A DNA stretch of 64,000 nt from Leisingera sp. JC1 (GTDB taxonomy: Bacteria > Pseudomonadota > Alphaproteobacteria > Rhodobacterales > Rhodobacteraceae). Shown one piece after another: positions 24,967 through 33,886 of this stretch. The translations under genes were made by a program, and so were the position numbers. Below the pieces are notes generated by a model. The model had not been told where the DNA came from. It saw only the letters and a program-made list of their open reading frames with translations, and made no database searches. The stretch is from assembly GCF_001679925.1 (NCBI RefSeq), contig NZ_LYUZ01000002.1, positions 23,193 through 87,192 of the forward strand, written 5' to 3'. The number at the start of each line of letters is the position of its first letter. The stretch's first letter is position 1.

Positions 24967-27441
24967 TCAAGCGCGCATGTTGGCGCCGTTGGCGTCATAG
25001 ATCGGCGCGCCCAGCACCTCGGCGTCATACATCTCGCCCAGGATCTCCACCTGCAGTTTGGTGCCGGCCGCGGCGTGCTCTGCCGAGACATAGCCCATCG
25101 CCATGGATTTCCGCGCGTGATGCGCATAACCGCCGGAGGAGATGTAGCCAACGGCCTCGCCGTCCTTCAGGATTGCCTCGTCGTTCGACACATCAATGCC
25201 GTCCACCTCGATGGTCATGGTGACCAGCTTGCGGCTCGGACCGGCCTCACGGGCCTTCAGCGCGGCCTCCTTGCCGGTAAAGTCCTTCTTCCAGTTGATG
25301 AAGACATCCATGCCGCTTTCCGCCGCGTCGAAATCGGGGCGGAAGTCCAGCGTCCACACACCCCAGCCCTTTTCCAGCCGCATCGACATCAGCGCCCGTG
25401 CCCCGTACCAGCGGTAGCCCAGATCAGCGCCCGCCTCCTCGATCGCCTCCGCCAGGCGCAGCAGATACTGCGGCTTGCAGTAGATCTCGTAACCCAGCTC
25501 GCCGGAGAAGCTGATCCGGTTCAGGATCACCGGCACGCCGCCCACAAAGGTCTGTCGCAGGTCGCGGAACTTCATAGCCTCGCCCGATACATCCTCGCGG
25601 GTGATCCGCTGCAACAGTTCCCGCGATTTCGGACCCGACAGCGCAATGCCGTGCCAGTCGTCGGAGACGTTCTGGTACGACACATCCGCGGGCAGGTCCT
25701 TCTCGAACCAGCGGCGGTGCGCCTCCTGCATCGCACCGGAGCCGAACAGCATGAAGTGATCCTCCCCCAGGCAGGCCACGGTCAGATCGCCATAAAGCTT
25801 GCCCTTCGGCGTCAGCATCGGGGTCAGCGTCAGGCGGCCCGGCTTCGGCACATACCCCGCCAGCACCCGGTCCAGATAGGCGCGCGCGCCCGCACCCTTG
25901 AACTCATGCTTGGCAAAGTTGGCAACTTCGATGCCGCCGACGGCTTCGCGCACAGCCTTGACCTCACGCGCCACGTAATCGTGCGAACGGTTGCGCTCGA
26001 AGGTCGGCTCTTCATGGGCGTCCTCCGGCCCGTCGGCAAACCACAGCGCGTTCTCCAGGCCAAAGCCCTGGCCCATCCGCGCGCCCTTGGCGACCAGCCG
26101 GTCATAAAGCGCAGTCGTCTTCTGCATCCGTCCCTTCGGCAGCGTCTCGTTCGGGAAGGTCATCACAAACCGGCGCTCATAGTTCTCGGTCGACTTCACA
26201 GTGCCCCAGTCGGGGGTCGCAAAGTCGCCAAAGCGCGCCACATCCATCGCCCAGACGTCGATGGACGGCTCACCGTCAATCATCCACTCCGCCATGGTCA
26301 GGCCCACGCCGCCGCCCTGGCAGAAGCCCGCCATCACGCCCACGGCGCACCAGTAGTTCTTCATGCCCGGAACCGGGCCGATCATCGGGTTGCCGTCGGG
26401 GCCGAAGGTGAAGGGCCCGTTGATCATATCCTTGATGCCCGCCTCGCCGATGGCCGGGATACGCTCAAACGACATCTCCAGACGGTCGGCAATGCGGTCC
26501 AGATCGGGCTGCAGCAGCTCATGCCCGAAATCCCAGGGCGTGCCATCCACCTTCCAGGGCGTGCCCTTCGGCTCATAGGTGCCCAAGAGCATCCCCTGCC
26601 GTTCCTGGCGGAAATAGATGTTCGCCTCATAGTCGATCCCGGCCGGCAGGCGGGTCGGGTGGTTGGCGACCGCGTCGATCTTGTCGGTGATCAGATAGTG
26701 GTGCTCCATCGGCTGCACCGGCAGGTTGATGCCCTGCATGTGGCCAACTTCCCGCGCCCACAGACCGCCGCAGTTCACAATATGCTCCGCGTTGATCACC
26801 CCGCGCGGGGTCACCACATCCCAGCTGCCGTCCGGACGCTGGGTGGTGCCAGTCACCGGCGTATGGGTGAAATACTGCGCCCCATGCACCTTGGCGGATT
26901 TGGCAAAAGCGTAGGTCGCGCCCGACGGGTCCAGATCGCCGTCCTGATCATCCCACAGCGCTGCATGGTAGTGCTTGGGGTCAATCAGCGGATGGCGCTC
27001 GGCCACTTCCTTGGGGCTGATGAATTCCTGGTTCAGACCCATGTAGCGCGCCTTGGAGCGTTCCCGCTTCAGGTAGTCGTACCAGGTCTTGTTCGACGCC
27101 AGATAGAACCCACCAGTGATGTGCAGACCCACCGAGTGGCCGGAGGTCTCCTCGATCTCCTTATAGAGGTCGATGGTATAGCTCTGCAGGCGCGAGATGT
27201 TCGGGTCCGACGAAATCGTGTGGATCTGCCCTGCCGCGTGCCAGGAGGAGCCGGAGGTCAGCTCGTCGCGTTCCAGCAGCACCACGTCCTTCCAGCCGAA
27301 CTTAGCCAGGTGGAACAGGATCGAGCAGCCAACCACACCGCCGCCGATGATCACCGCCTTGGCGTGGCTCGGCAGCTTCTTGTCGCCGGTGCTCTCCTCT
27401 TTGTGGATGTTGAGCGTCGATTGGGCAAAATTGTCTGACAT
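24967..27441 (-). CDS. FAD-dependent dimethylglycine/sarcosine dehydrogenase-like protein with GcvT domain
   Basis: An 824-residue two-domain enzyme. The N-terminal DAO-type flavin domain has AVIIGGGVVGCSILFHLAKFGW (GxGxxG) and TSGSSWHAAGQIHT; its His corresponds to the covalent-FAD His of dimethylglycine dehydrogenase. The C-terminal half is GcvT-like (SGPKSRELLQRIT, SFSGELGYEIYC, ALMSMRLEKGWG, KKDFTGKEAALKA), which transfers the released C1 unit to tetrahydrofolate. The substrate could be dimethylglycine, sarcosine or a related amine. MSDNFAQ at ATG 27441 was chosen over a longer frame opening in the G-rich repeat. It is followed closely by the GlxA-type regulator. Confidence 0.88.
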   Translation of the reverse strand: MSDNFAQSTLNIHKEESTGDKKLPSHAKAVIIGGGVVGCSILFHLAKFGWKDVVLLERDELTSGSSWHAAGQIHTISSDPNISRLQSYTIDLYKEIEETSGHSVGLHITGGFYLASNKTWYDYLKRERSKARYMGLNQEFISPKEVAERHPLIDPKHYHAALWDDQDGDLDPSGATYAFAKSAKVHGAQYFTHTPVTGTTQRPDGSWDVVTPRGVINAEHIVNCGGLWAREVGHMQGINLPVQPMEHHYLITDKIDAVANHPTRLPAGIDYEANIYFRQERQGMLLGTYEPKGTPWKVDGTPWDFGHELLQPDLDRIADRLEMSFERIPAIGEAGIKDMINGPFTFGPDGNPMIGPVPGMKNYWCAVGVMAGFCQGGGVGLTMAEWMIDGEPSIDVWAMDVARFGDFATPDWGTVKSTENYERRFVMTFPNETLPKGRMQKTTALYDRLVAKGARMGQGFGLENALWFADGPEDAHEEPTFERNRSHDYVAREVKAVREAVGGIEVANFAKHEFKGAGARAYLDRVLAGYVPKPGRLTLTPMLTPKGKLYGDLTVACLGEDHFMLFGSGAMQEAHRRWFEKDLPADVSYQNVSDDWHGIALSGPKSRELLQRITREDVSGEAMKFRDLRQTFVGGVPVILNRISFSGELGYEIYCKPQYLLRLAEAIEEAGADLGYRWYGARALMSMRLEKGWGVWTLDFRPDFDAAESGMDVFINWKKDFTGKEAALKAREAGPSRKLVTMTIEVDGIDVSNDEAILKDGEAVGYISSGGYAHHARKSMAMGYVSAEHAAAGTKLQVEILGEMYDAEVLGAPIYDANGANMRA

Positions 27442-27482
27442 GGATTTGTCCTCAGATCTGGGGCAAAGCGCGGGAATTGCGG

Positions 27483-27536
27483 CAAGTGGCACCCAGGGGG
27501 TGCACAAGTGGTGTACGGGGGGTGCACAGGGGGTGC
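27483..27536. repeat. Imperfect 22-bp tandem repeat rich in GGGGGTGCAC, before the dehydrogenase gene
   Basis: Two adjacent 22-bp units (27483-27504 and 27505-27526) agree at 17 of 22 positions by my count and both end in GGGGTGCAC. A partial third copy (GGGGGTGCC) ends at 27536. The stretch lies about 40-100 bp upstream of the dehydrogenase ATG, which is promoter distance. Confidence 0.75.
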
Positions 27537-27593
27537 CGGGGCAATCCGGCATTTCCTGCATAAGCTGTGGAAATGGGTGAAGAGTTTCTTAAC

Positions 27594-29114
27594 TCAGTAC
27601 CACGCATCCGGGATCTCCTCCTTGCGGCGGGCGACATAGGCGGCCAGTTCCTCTTTCACCGCCTCATCCATCGGCGGCGCCTGATATTCATCCAGCATCT
27701 GGTTCCAGCGTTCATAGGCGCGCTGGCGCATGTCCTTGGACCCGCCCTCTTCCCAGCTCTCGACATTCTCGCTGTCGCTCAGCTTCGGCTCAAAAAACGC
27801 GGTCTGGTAGTTGCGCATGGTATGGCCGGAGCCCAAGAAATGCCCGCCCGGCGCAACCTCGCCATAGGCATCGCGCGCCATCGCCTCATCGCTGGTATCC
27901 AGCCCCTGGCTCAGCACTTTCTGGTAGGAGCCCAGCCGGTCCGCATCCATGATCAGTTTCTCGAACCCGGTGCACAGGCCGCCTTCCAGCCAGCCCGCCG
28001 AATGCAGCACAAAATTGGCGCCTGCCAGCATGGTGGAATGCATCGAGTCGGCACTTTCATAGGCCGCCTGCGCATCCTCGATCTTGGACGCGGTCAGCGA
28101 TCCTCCGCAGCGCAAGGGCAACCCGGCCCGGCGGGCCAGCTGGCCGATGGCGTAGTTGGAAATCACCGGCTCCGGCATCCCGAATGTCGGTGCACCGGAC
28201 TTCAGCGACATCGACGACAGGACGTTGCCCAGCACAAACGGCGCACCGGGACGGACGATCTGGGCAAAGGCGCAGCACATCATCGCCTCAGCCATCGCCT
28301 GCGCAACCGAGGCGGCGGTAGAGACCGGCCCCATGGCACCCGAGAGGATAAAGGGAACAACCACAATTCCCTGATTCCGCCCGCAATAGACTCTGATTGC
28401 CTCTGTCACCACCTTGTCCACCAGAAGCGGCGAATTGGTGTTCACATTGCCCATGATCACGCAGTTTTCGTCCATGACCTCTTTGCCAAAAACGATCTCC
28501 GCCATGTCCACACTGTCCTGCGCCCGGGACATTTCGGTGATGGCGCCCAGATGCGGTTTATCGCTCAGCGTCATATGAGCAAACAGCATGTCGAAATGGC
28601 GCTTGGAGACCGGCACATCACAGGGTTCGCAGATCACAAACCCGCCGTGATGCAGGTTCGGATGCATATAGGTAAGCTTCACCAGCTTCTCGAAGCTCTC
28701 CATGTCGCCATAGCGCCGCCCGCCCTCCAGGTCGCGCACAAACGGCGCGCCATAGATCGGTGCAAACACCTGATTGCTGCCGCCAATGGTGACCGACCGC
28801 GCCGGGTTGCGGGCCAGCTGCGTGAACTCCCGCGGCGCCTTGGCGCAAAGCGACCGGATCCACTGCGCATCGGCGCGGATCGTGTCACCGTCGATCTTTG
28901 CCCCGGCCTCTTTCCAGATCCGCAGCGCCTCCGGGTCGTCGCGGAAGGCAATGCCGACCTCCTCGAAAATCCAGTCGACCTGGGCTTCCAGCTTGACCAG
29001 CTTCTCCTCGTCCAGCGCGTCAAAGAACGGCAGCGAACGCTGGATCCAGGGCGAAGCCGGAGCGCCGGCGGGGGCAGTGTTTCTGTCACGGGATGCGCGG
29101 GCGCGTCGGGCCAT
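27594..29114 (-). CDS. Trimethylamine methyltransferase (MttB) family protein, non-pyrrolysine type
   Basis: A 506-residue MttB-superfamily TIM-barrel protein. Family features are PFFDALDEEKLVKLEAQVDWIFEEVGIAFRDDPEAL near the start, VRDLEGGRRYGDMESFEKLVKL, and SLTASKIEDAQAAYESADSM followed by LHSAGWLEGGLC. The frame runs through with no in-frame stop to suggest pyrrolysine. Non-Pyl members such as MtgB demethylate glycine betaine onto a corrinoid protein. No corrinoid protein gene is nearby, so the acceptor is unknown. ATG 29114 has GGAGAG just before it; ATG 29126 is an alternative. It is divergent from the LysR gene. Confidence 0.85.
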   Translation of the reverse strand: MARRARASRDRNTAPAGAPASPWIQRSLPFFDALDEEKLVKLEAQVDWIFEEVGIAFRDDPEALRIWKEAGAKIDGDTIRADAQWIRSLCAKAPREFTQLARNPARSVTIGGSNQVFAPIYGAPFVRDLEGGRRYGDMESFEKLVKLTYMHPNLHHGGFVICEPCDVPVSKRHFDMLFAHMTLSDKPHLGAITEMSRAQDSVDMAEIVFGKEVMDENCVIMGNVNTNSPLLVDKVVTEAIRVYCGRNQGIVVVPFILSGAMGPVSTAASVAQAMAEAMMCCAFAQIVRPGAPFVLGNVLSSMSLKSGAPTFGMPEPVISNYAIGQLARRAGLPLRCGGSLTASKIEDAQAAYESADSMHSTMLAGANFVLHSAGWLEGGLCTGFEKLIMDADRLGSYQKVLSQGLDTSDEAMARDAYGEVAPGGHFLGSGHTMRNYQTAFFEPKLSDSENVESWEEGGSKDMRQRAYERWNQMLDEYQAPPMDEAVKEELAAYVARRKEEIPDAWY

Positions 29115-29207
29115 GGGGCTCTCCATCTTCAGGCGTTGCGGAACAATAAGACCCGGCGCAGATGTTGTGACGGTTGAAAATTCTGATGATTTGGATAACA
29201 CACAGTT

Positions 29208-30122
29208 ATGCAAGAACTCTGGAAACTCCTCACCAGCCCCCGCCACCTGATCGTGTTCGAAGCCGCCGCCAGGCACGGCTCTTTCACCCGTGCGTCGGAG
29301 GAATTGAACGTGCAGCAGCCTGCCGTCAGTGCGGCGGTCAAGCAGCTGGAAGCGTCTTTGGGCGTTATTTTATTCCGCCGCGGTCACCGGAAGGTGGAAT
29401 TGACCGGGGCGGGCATGCGGCTTTACACAGATGTCTCCAAAGCGCTTGAGGACATACTGTCCTCCGCCAAGGCTGTACGGCAGTTCGGGCGCAATGACCA
29501 TGTGACGCTCAATTGCTCCTCTGCTTTTGCATACTACTGGGTGATGCCAAGACTGGCCCAGCTGCATGAGGCGCACCCGGATATTGACCTTCGGCTGCAA
29601 AGCTCCGACCGGGAGCCGGACATCAACACCGAAGGCATCTCACTGGCGGTGCGGCGCGGCGACGGCAATTGGCCGGACTGCCATTCAGCCCTGATCGCGC
29701 CGGAGGTGATCTTTCCGGTGGCCAGCCCGCGGGTGATGGCCTCAGCCGTCAACCTGGCGACGGTACCCAACCTGCTGCATGAGCGGCTGATCCATCTGGA
29801 GGAACCGATCCGGGAGCGTCCCCGGTGGCAGCAGTGGTTCGCCCATTTCGGGGTCACAGGCCGGCTGCCTGCCGCAGGCCTGCGCCTCAACGACTATGCG
29901 CTGGTGCTGCAGGCAGCGATTGCAGGCGAGGGCTTTGCCTTCGGCTGGCAGCATGTGACCGAGCCGCTGATAAAACAAGGGCTGCTGGCGGCACGCAAGG
30001 AATGGTCCTGGACCACCGGATCGGGGTTCTATTTGGTGTGGTCCAAGACACAGGACCTGGTTCCTAATGCGGAACTGGTAAGGCAGTGGCTGCTGGACAT
30101 GGCAAGACCCGGAACCGCGTGA
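29208..30122 (+). CDS. LysR-family transcriptional regulator (GcvA-like)
   Basis: A 304-residue regulator. The N-terminal winged helix reads RHLIVFEAAARHGSFTRASEELNVQQPAVSAAVKQLEASLGVILFRRGHRKVELT. The C-terminal part is the usual periplasmic-binding-like effector domain. It faces the MttB-family gene across 93 bp, the classical LysR arrangement, and so probably controls that gene. The effector is unknown. Its stop is one base from the convergent sitD stop. Confidence 0.92.
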   Translation: MQELWKLLTSPRHLIVFEAAARHGSFTRASEELNVQQPAVSAAVKQLEASLGVILFRRGHRKVELTGAGMRLYTDVSKALEDILSSAKAVRQFGRNDHVTLNCSSAFAYYWVMPRLAQLHEAHPDIDLRLQSSDREPDINTEGISLAVRRGDGNWPDCHSALIAPEVIFPVASPRVMASAVNLATVPNLLHERLIHLEEPIRERPRWQQWFAHFGVTGRLPAAGLRLNDYALVLQAAIAGEGFAFGWQHVTEPLIKQGLLAARKEWSWTTGSGFYLVWSKTQDLVPNAELVRQWLLDMARPGTA

Positions 30123-30123
30123 C

Positions 30124-30984
30124 TCACGCGGCCCCCGTGGTCTCCTTGGCCCGCTGCATTGAGGTTTTGCGGGTCAGGTAGAGACGCCGCGCAAATGCCA
30201 GCACGAACAATGCGCTCAGGATCAGGACGATGGTCGGAGCAGGTGCACTGTCGAGGAAGAAACTGGCATAGGTGCCTGCCAGCATCGAGACCATGCAGAC
30301 CAGAACCGAGACCCACAGCATGGTGCTGAACTTGCGCACCACCAAAAAGGCGATGGCGCCGGGTGCAATCAGCAGGCCGATGGCCAGGATCAGCCCAGCA
30401 GCCGACAGCGTCGCCACGATGGTCAGCGACAAGGCTGCCAGCAGCCCGTAGTGCAGCACCGTGACCGGCAGGCCGGAGGCCTGCGCCTGTGCCGGGTCGA
30501 AGCTGTGCAGCAGCAGGTCTTTCCACTTCAGGACCAGCGCGGCACCAACCACCAGCGAGATAATGCCTGCGGTCCACAACTCATCCGGCTCCACGCCCAG
30601 CATATTGCCGAACAGGATGTGATCCAGATGGGCGTTGGTCTCAACCGAGACATAGAGCACGATGCCCAGCCCGAACATGCCGGAAAACACCACCCCCATC
30701 ACCGTGTCCTGCTTGACCCGGCTGTTGCCGGACAGAAACCCGGTGGCGACAGCACAGAGCATGCCGGCGGCAAAGGCGCCGACAATCAGCGGCAGCCCCA
30801 CGATATAGGCCAGCACGATCCCCGGCAGCACTGCATGGCTGACCGCATCGCCCATCAGCGCCCAGCCCTTCATCACCAGAAAACAGGACAGGAGCGCGGT
30901 GGGGACCGAGACGATCAGAGAGATCAGAAAGGCGTTCTGCATGAACGCGAACTGGAACGGCATCAGCAGAGTATCGAGATCCAT
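30124..30984 (-). CDS. sitD: Manganese/iron ABC importer permease SitD
   Basis: A 286-residue ABC-3-family integral membrane permease with about eight hydrophobic segments. ALMGDAVSHAVLPGIVLAYIVGLPLIVGAF is the typical family motif region, and the ATPase-contact loop is near the middle. It starts with a TGATG overlap with sitC and forms the second half of the permease pair. The N-terminal ATG is at 30984. It converges with the LysR gene. Confidence 0.92.
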   Translation of the reverse strand: MDLDTLLMPFQFAFMQNAFLISLIVSVPTALLSCFLVMKGWALMGDAVSHAVLPGIVLAYIVGLPLIVGAFAAGMLCAVATGFLSGNSRVKQDTVMGVVFSGMFGLGIVLYVSVETNAHLDHILFGNMLGVEPDELWTAGIISLVVGAALVLKWKDLLLHSFDPAQAQASGLPVTVLHYGLLAALSLTIVATLSAAGLILAIGLLIAPGAIAFLVVRKFSTMLWVSVLVCMVSMLAGTYASFFLDSAPAPTIVLILSALFVLAFARRLYLTRKTSMQRAKETTGAA

Positions 30985-31862
30985 CACGCAGCCCCCCCTT
31001 GTGCAGCCGGGCCGCGCTTCAGCGCCTCGCGCGCCTTGCGCTTGGCGGCAAGCAACCCGTGTTTCGGGGCGAAGACAAAGACCACAAGGAAGATCAGCGT
31101 CTGCAGCGTCACGATGATGCCGCCGGTGGCCCCGTCCAAAAAGTAGCTGGCATAGGCGCCGAAGAAGCTGGTGAGGGCGCCGATCAGCACCGAGACCAGG
31201 ATCAGCCGCGGGAAGCGGTCGCACAGCAGGTAGGCGGTCGCTCCCGGCGTCACCACCATGGCGATCACCAGGAACGCGCCAACGGTCTGCATCGCCGCCA
31301 CCACGGAGGCCGACAGCAACACGAAGAACACGGCCTTGAGCAGCCCCGGGCGCAAGCCGATGGTGCGGGCGTGGTTTTCGTCAAAGAAGGTGACCATCAG
31401 ATCCTTCCATTTCACCAGCAGCACCGCCAGCGAGACAAAGCCGATGATCGCCAACTGCAGCGTATCCTCTGGCGTGATGGCCAGGATATTGCCCATGGTG
31501 ATGGTCTGCACCGAGACGGACATCGGGCTGATTGAGACGATGAACAAGCCAAGCCCGAAAAAGGAGGTAAAGATCAGGCCGATGATCACATCGACCTTGA
31601 GACCGGAGCGTTCCGACAGGAACAGCATCGCCCCGGCAGCCAGACCGCCGGCGATGAAGGCGCCCAGCGCAAAGGGCAGCCCGAGGATGTAGGCGCCAGC
31701 CACGCCGGGCACCACTGAGTGCGAGAGCGCATCACCAATCAGGGACCAGCCCTTGAGCATCAGGTAGGCGGACAGGAAAGCGCAAACGCCGCCGACCAAT
31801 GCCGAGACCCACATCGCATTTGTCATGTAGCCGTAAGTAAACGGCTCCAGCAGGTAGTCCAT
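30984..31862 (-). CDS. sitC: Manganese/iron ABC importer permease SitC
   Basis: A 292-residue ABC-3-family permease, paralogous to the next gene: GWSLIGDALSHSVVPGVAGAYILGLPFALGAFIAGG. Several hydrophobic segments are followed by a basic C-terminus (KRKAREALKRGPAAQGG). ATG 31862 overlaps the sitB stop as TGATG; a GTG lies one codon earlier. With SitD it forms the membrane channel of the importer. Confidence 0.92.
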   Translation of the reverse strand: MDYLLEPFTYGYMTNAMWVSALVGGVCAFLSAYLMLKGWSLIGDALSHSVVPGVAGAYILGLPFALGAFIAGGLAAGAMLFLSERSGLKVDVIIGLIFTSFFGLGLFIVSISPMSVSVQTITMGNILAITPEDTLQLAIIGFVSLAVLLVKWKDLMVTFFDENHARTIGLRPGLLKAVFFVLLSASVVAAMQTVGAFLVIAMVVTPGATAYLLCDRFPRLILVSVLIGALTSFFGAYASYFLDGATGGIIVTLQTLIFLVVFVFAPKHGLLAAKRKAREALKRGPAAQGGAA

Positions 31863-32779
31863 CACTGCTGCCCTCCGCCCTCGCCCTGGCTTTCGCTGGT
31901 CTGGGTCTTTTCGCCGTACTGGACAAAGGGGCGTTCGTCGTCGGTCAGGATGGTCACCTGGCGGGTGTCGCCATCGTCATGCAGCGCATCGCCGCCCAGG
32001 GTGAAATGCCGCAGCACGCCGCCAAAGGCGTGCTCCAGGTTTTCGCGGGTGAAGGTGGTTTCGGTCGGCCCGTAGCCAAGCACGGTCCCCTTGACCAGCA
32101 CGGTACGGTCGCAGAACTCCGGCACGCTGCCGAGGTTGTGGGTCGAGACCAGCATAACACGGCCCTCGTCGCGCAACTCGCGCAGCAACGCTATGATCTG
32201 TTCCTCTGTCTTCACGTCGACACCGGTGAAGGGTTCGTCCAGCAGGATCACCTGCCCGTCCTGCGCCAGAGCGCGGGCCAGGAACACCCGCTTGCGCTGA
32301 CCGCCGGACAGCTCGCCGATCTGGCGGTGACGGAAGTCTTGCATGTTGACCCGGCGCAGTGCCTGATCGACCGCCTCGTGATCGGCCGCCTTGGGACGGC
32401 GCAGGAAGCCCATATGGCCGTAGCGGCCCATCATCACCACATCCTCGACCAGCACCGGAAAGGCCCAATCGACCTCCTCCGACTGCGGGACATAGGCCAC
32501 CAGGTTCTTGCGCAGTGCGTCCTTGACCGTCATGCCAAGGATACGGATTTCGCCTTGTGCGGCCGGAACAAACCCCATGATCGCCTTGAACAGGGTCGAT
32601 TTGCCGGCCCCGTTCACCCCCACCAGCGCTGTCACAGTGCCGCGGGGAATGGCAAAGCTGGCATCCCACAGCGCAGTGTGGCCGTTGCGGTAAGTGACCG
32701 TGACGTTGCTGGCGGCAATCCCGCCATTCAGAGGCGCGGCGCTGGTGTTCATGGTGCGGGTCTCGCTGGCATCAAGCAT
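31862..32779 (-). CDS. sitB: Manganese/iron ABC importer ATPase SitB
   Basis: A 305-residue ABC ATPase: Walker A GVNGAGKS, signature [15 protein letters not shown], Walker [13 protein letters not shown], and the switch His in MLVSTHNLG. It energises SitCD. About 55 extra residues past the core include an acidic, Glu/Gln-rich tail. The start was set at ATG 32779 after AGGA; ATG 32752 is a weaker alternative. A stem-loop separates it from sitA. Confidence 0.93.
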   Translation of the reverse strand: MLDASETRTMNTSAAPLNGGIAASNVTVTYRNGHTALWDASFAIPRGTVTALVGVNGAGKSTLFKAIMGFVPAAQGEIRILGMTVKDALRKNLVAYVPQSEEVDWAFPVLVEDVVMMGRYGHMGFLRRPKAADHEAVDQALRRVNMQDFRHRQIGELSGGQRKRVFLARALAQDGQVILLDEPFTGVDVKTEEQIIALLRELRDEGRVMLVSTHNLGSVPEFCDRTVLVKGTVLGYGPTETTFTRENLEHAFGGVLRHFTLGGDALHDDGDTRQVTILTDDERPFVQYGEKTQTSESQGEGGGQQ

Positions 32780-32828
32780 GGGCTGTCCTGCTGAGTTACA
32801 CACAGAAATTGTGTTTTGTGAAATGAAA

Positions 32829-32854
32829 CGCCCCGCAACATCAGCTGCGGGGCG
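32829..32854 (-). terminator. Stem-loop between sitA and sitB
   Basis: Arms CGCCCCGCA (32829-32837) and TGCGGGGCG (32846-32854) form a perfect 9-bp stem with an 8-nt loop. On the minus strand it is followed by TTTCATTT. It may act as a partial terminator or a 3' stabiliser that gives more binding protein than transporter. Confidence 0.7.
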
Positions 32855-32874
32855 TCCGGGTTTGAAATGCGGTC

Positions 32875-33777
32875 TTAGTTGGTAACCTCTGTCAAACCGC
32901 GGGCAACGGTTTCCGATGTGACCTTGAGCAGATCCAGATAGGTGGGCACCGGGCCGTCCGCCTCGCTGAGCGAGTCGACATAAAGCTCCCCGCCGTAGGC
33001 CACGCCGGTTTCCCGGGCGACCTGTTCAGCCGGGGCGGTGTTCACTGTGCTTTCGCAGAACACCACCGGGATGTCATTTTCGCGCACACTGTCGATGACG
33101 CTGCGCACCTGCTGAGGGGTGCCGACCTGATCCGCGTTCATCGGCCACAGGTACAGTTCTTTCATGCCGAAATCGCGGGCCAGGTAGCTGAAGGCGCCTT
33201 CGCAGGTCACCAGCCAGCGCTTGTCTTCGGGAATCTCCGCGATGGAACGGCGCAGCGGCTCGATAGTGGCGCGCAAACGGTCTTTGTACTCGCCTGCGTT
33301 CTTGACATAGACCGCGGCGTTTTCCGGGTCATGCTCGGCAAAGGCTTCGACGATGTTGTCGATATAAATCAGCGCGTTATCCAGGCCCATCCAGGCGTGC
33401 GGGTTCGGCTTGCCTTCGTAAGAGCCGGCCGCGATCGGGATCGGGTCGATGCCGTCGGTCAGGGTGACAGAGGGCACATCCTGCATGTTAGACAGGAATT
33501 GCTCGAACCACAGCTCCAGGTTCATGCCGTTCCACAGGATCAGGTCCGCATCGGACGCCCGGACAATGTCGCGCGGGGTCGGCTCGTAGCCGTGGATCTC
33601 GGCGCCGGGTTTGGTGACCGAGACGACCTCAGCCGCGTCACCCGCCACATTGGCCGCCATATCGGCCAGAACGGTGAAAGTGGTGACGACCTTCATCTTG
33701 TCTCCGGCCATTGCCGCGCTGGCGGCAACGGCCATGATGGCAGCAACGGATACGGTCTTGAGCAAATTCGGAAACAT
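32875..33777 (-). CDS. sitA: Manganese/iron ABC importer substrate-binding protein SitA
   Basis: A 300-residue cluster A-I (ZnuA/TroA/PsaA) binding protein with a Sec signal peptide cut near AAMAGDK. Metal ligands expected from the family are visible: His62 (EIHGYEP), His127 (NPHAWMG), Glu193 (TCEGAFSY) and Asp268 (LYVDSL). Glu at the third position is typical of Mn/Fe binders, whereas zinc binders have His. There is no long His-rich loop. It is the first gene of sitABCD and lies behind a perfect inverted repeat that probably binds a Fur/Mur regulator. Confidence 0.94.
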   Translation of the reverse strand: MFPNLLKTVSVAAIMAVAASAAMAGDKMKVVTTFTVLADMAANVAGDAAEVVSVTKPGAEIHGYEPTPRDIVRASDADLILWNGMNLELWFEQFLSNMQDVPSVTLTDGIDPIPIAAGSYEGKPNPHAWMGLDNALIYIDNIVEAFAEHDPENAAVYVKNAGEYKDRLRATIEPLRRSIAEIPEDKRWLVTCEGAFSYLARDFGMKELYLWPMNADQVGTPQQVRSVIDSVRENDIPVVFCESTVNTAPAEQVARETGVAYGGELYVDSLSEADGPVPTYLDLLKVTSETVARGLTEVTN

Positions 33778-33815
33778 CCGATTCTCCCTTTGAAGGCACA
33801 GTTGACGTACTGTTA

Positions 33816-33861
33816 TTGCAAATCATTCTCAACTGTCAATGAAATTGAGAATGATTTGCAA
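33816..33861. promoter_or_regulatory. Paired Fur/Mur-type operator upstream of sitABCD
   Basis: Arms TTGCAAATCATTCTCAA (33816-33832) and TTGAGAATGATTTGCAA (33845-33861) are exact reverse complements, 17 bp each, with a 12-bp AT-rich spacer. Each arm contains a GAGAATGATTTGC-like Fur-family core. The site lies 39-84 bp upstream of the sitA ATG and close to the end of the convergent-facing sulfatase gene. Alphaproteobacterial sitABCD is normally repressed by the manganese sensor Mur. Confidence 0.85.
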
Positions 33862-33886
33862 AAGCGGGACGCTCCTGCCTGACGGC

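Noticed and set aside
24811-27438. 875-codon open frame opposite the dehydrogenase gene
   Set aside because: The opposite strand encodes a clear DAO-GcvT protein; this frame has no domain pattern.
27594-29114. Possible pyrrolysine (in-frame TAG) in the MttB-family gene
   Set aside because: The frame is uninterrupted to a TGA stop, so no amber codon is read through.
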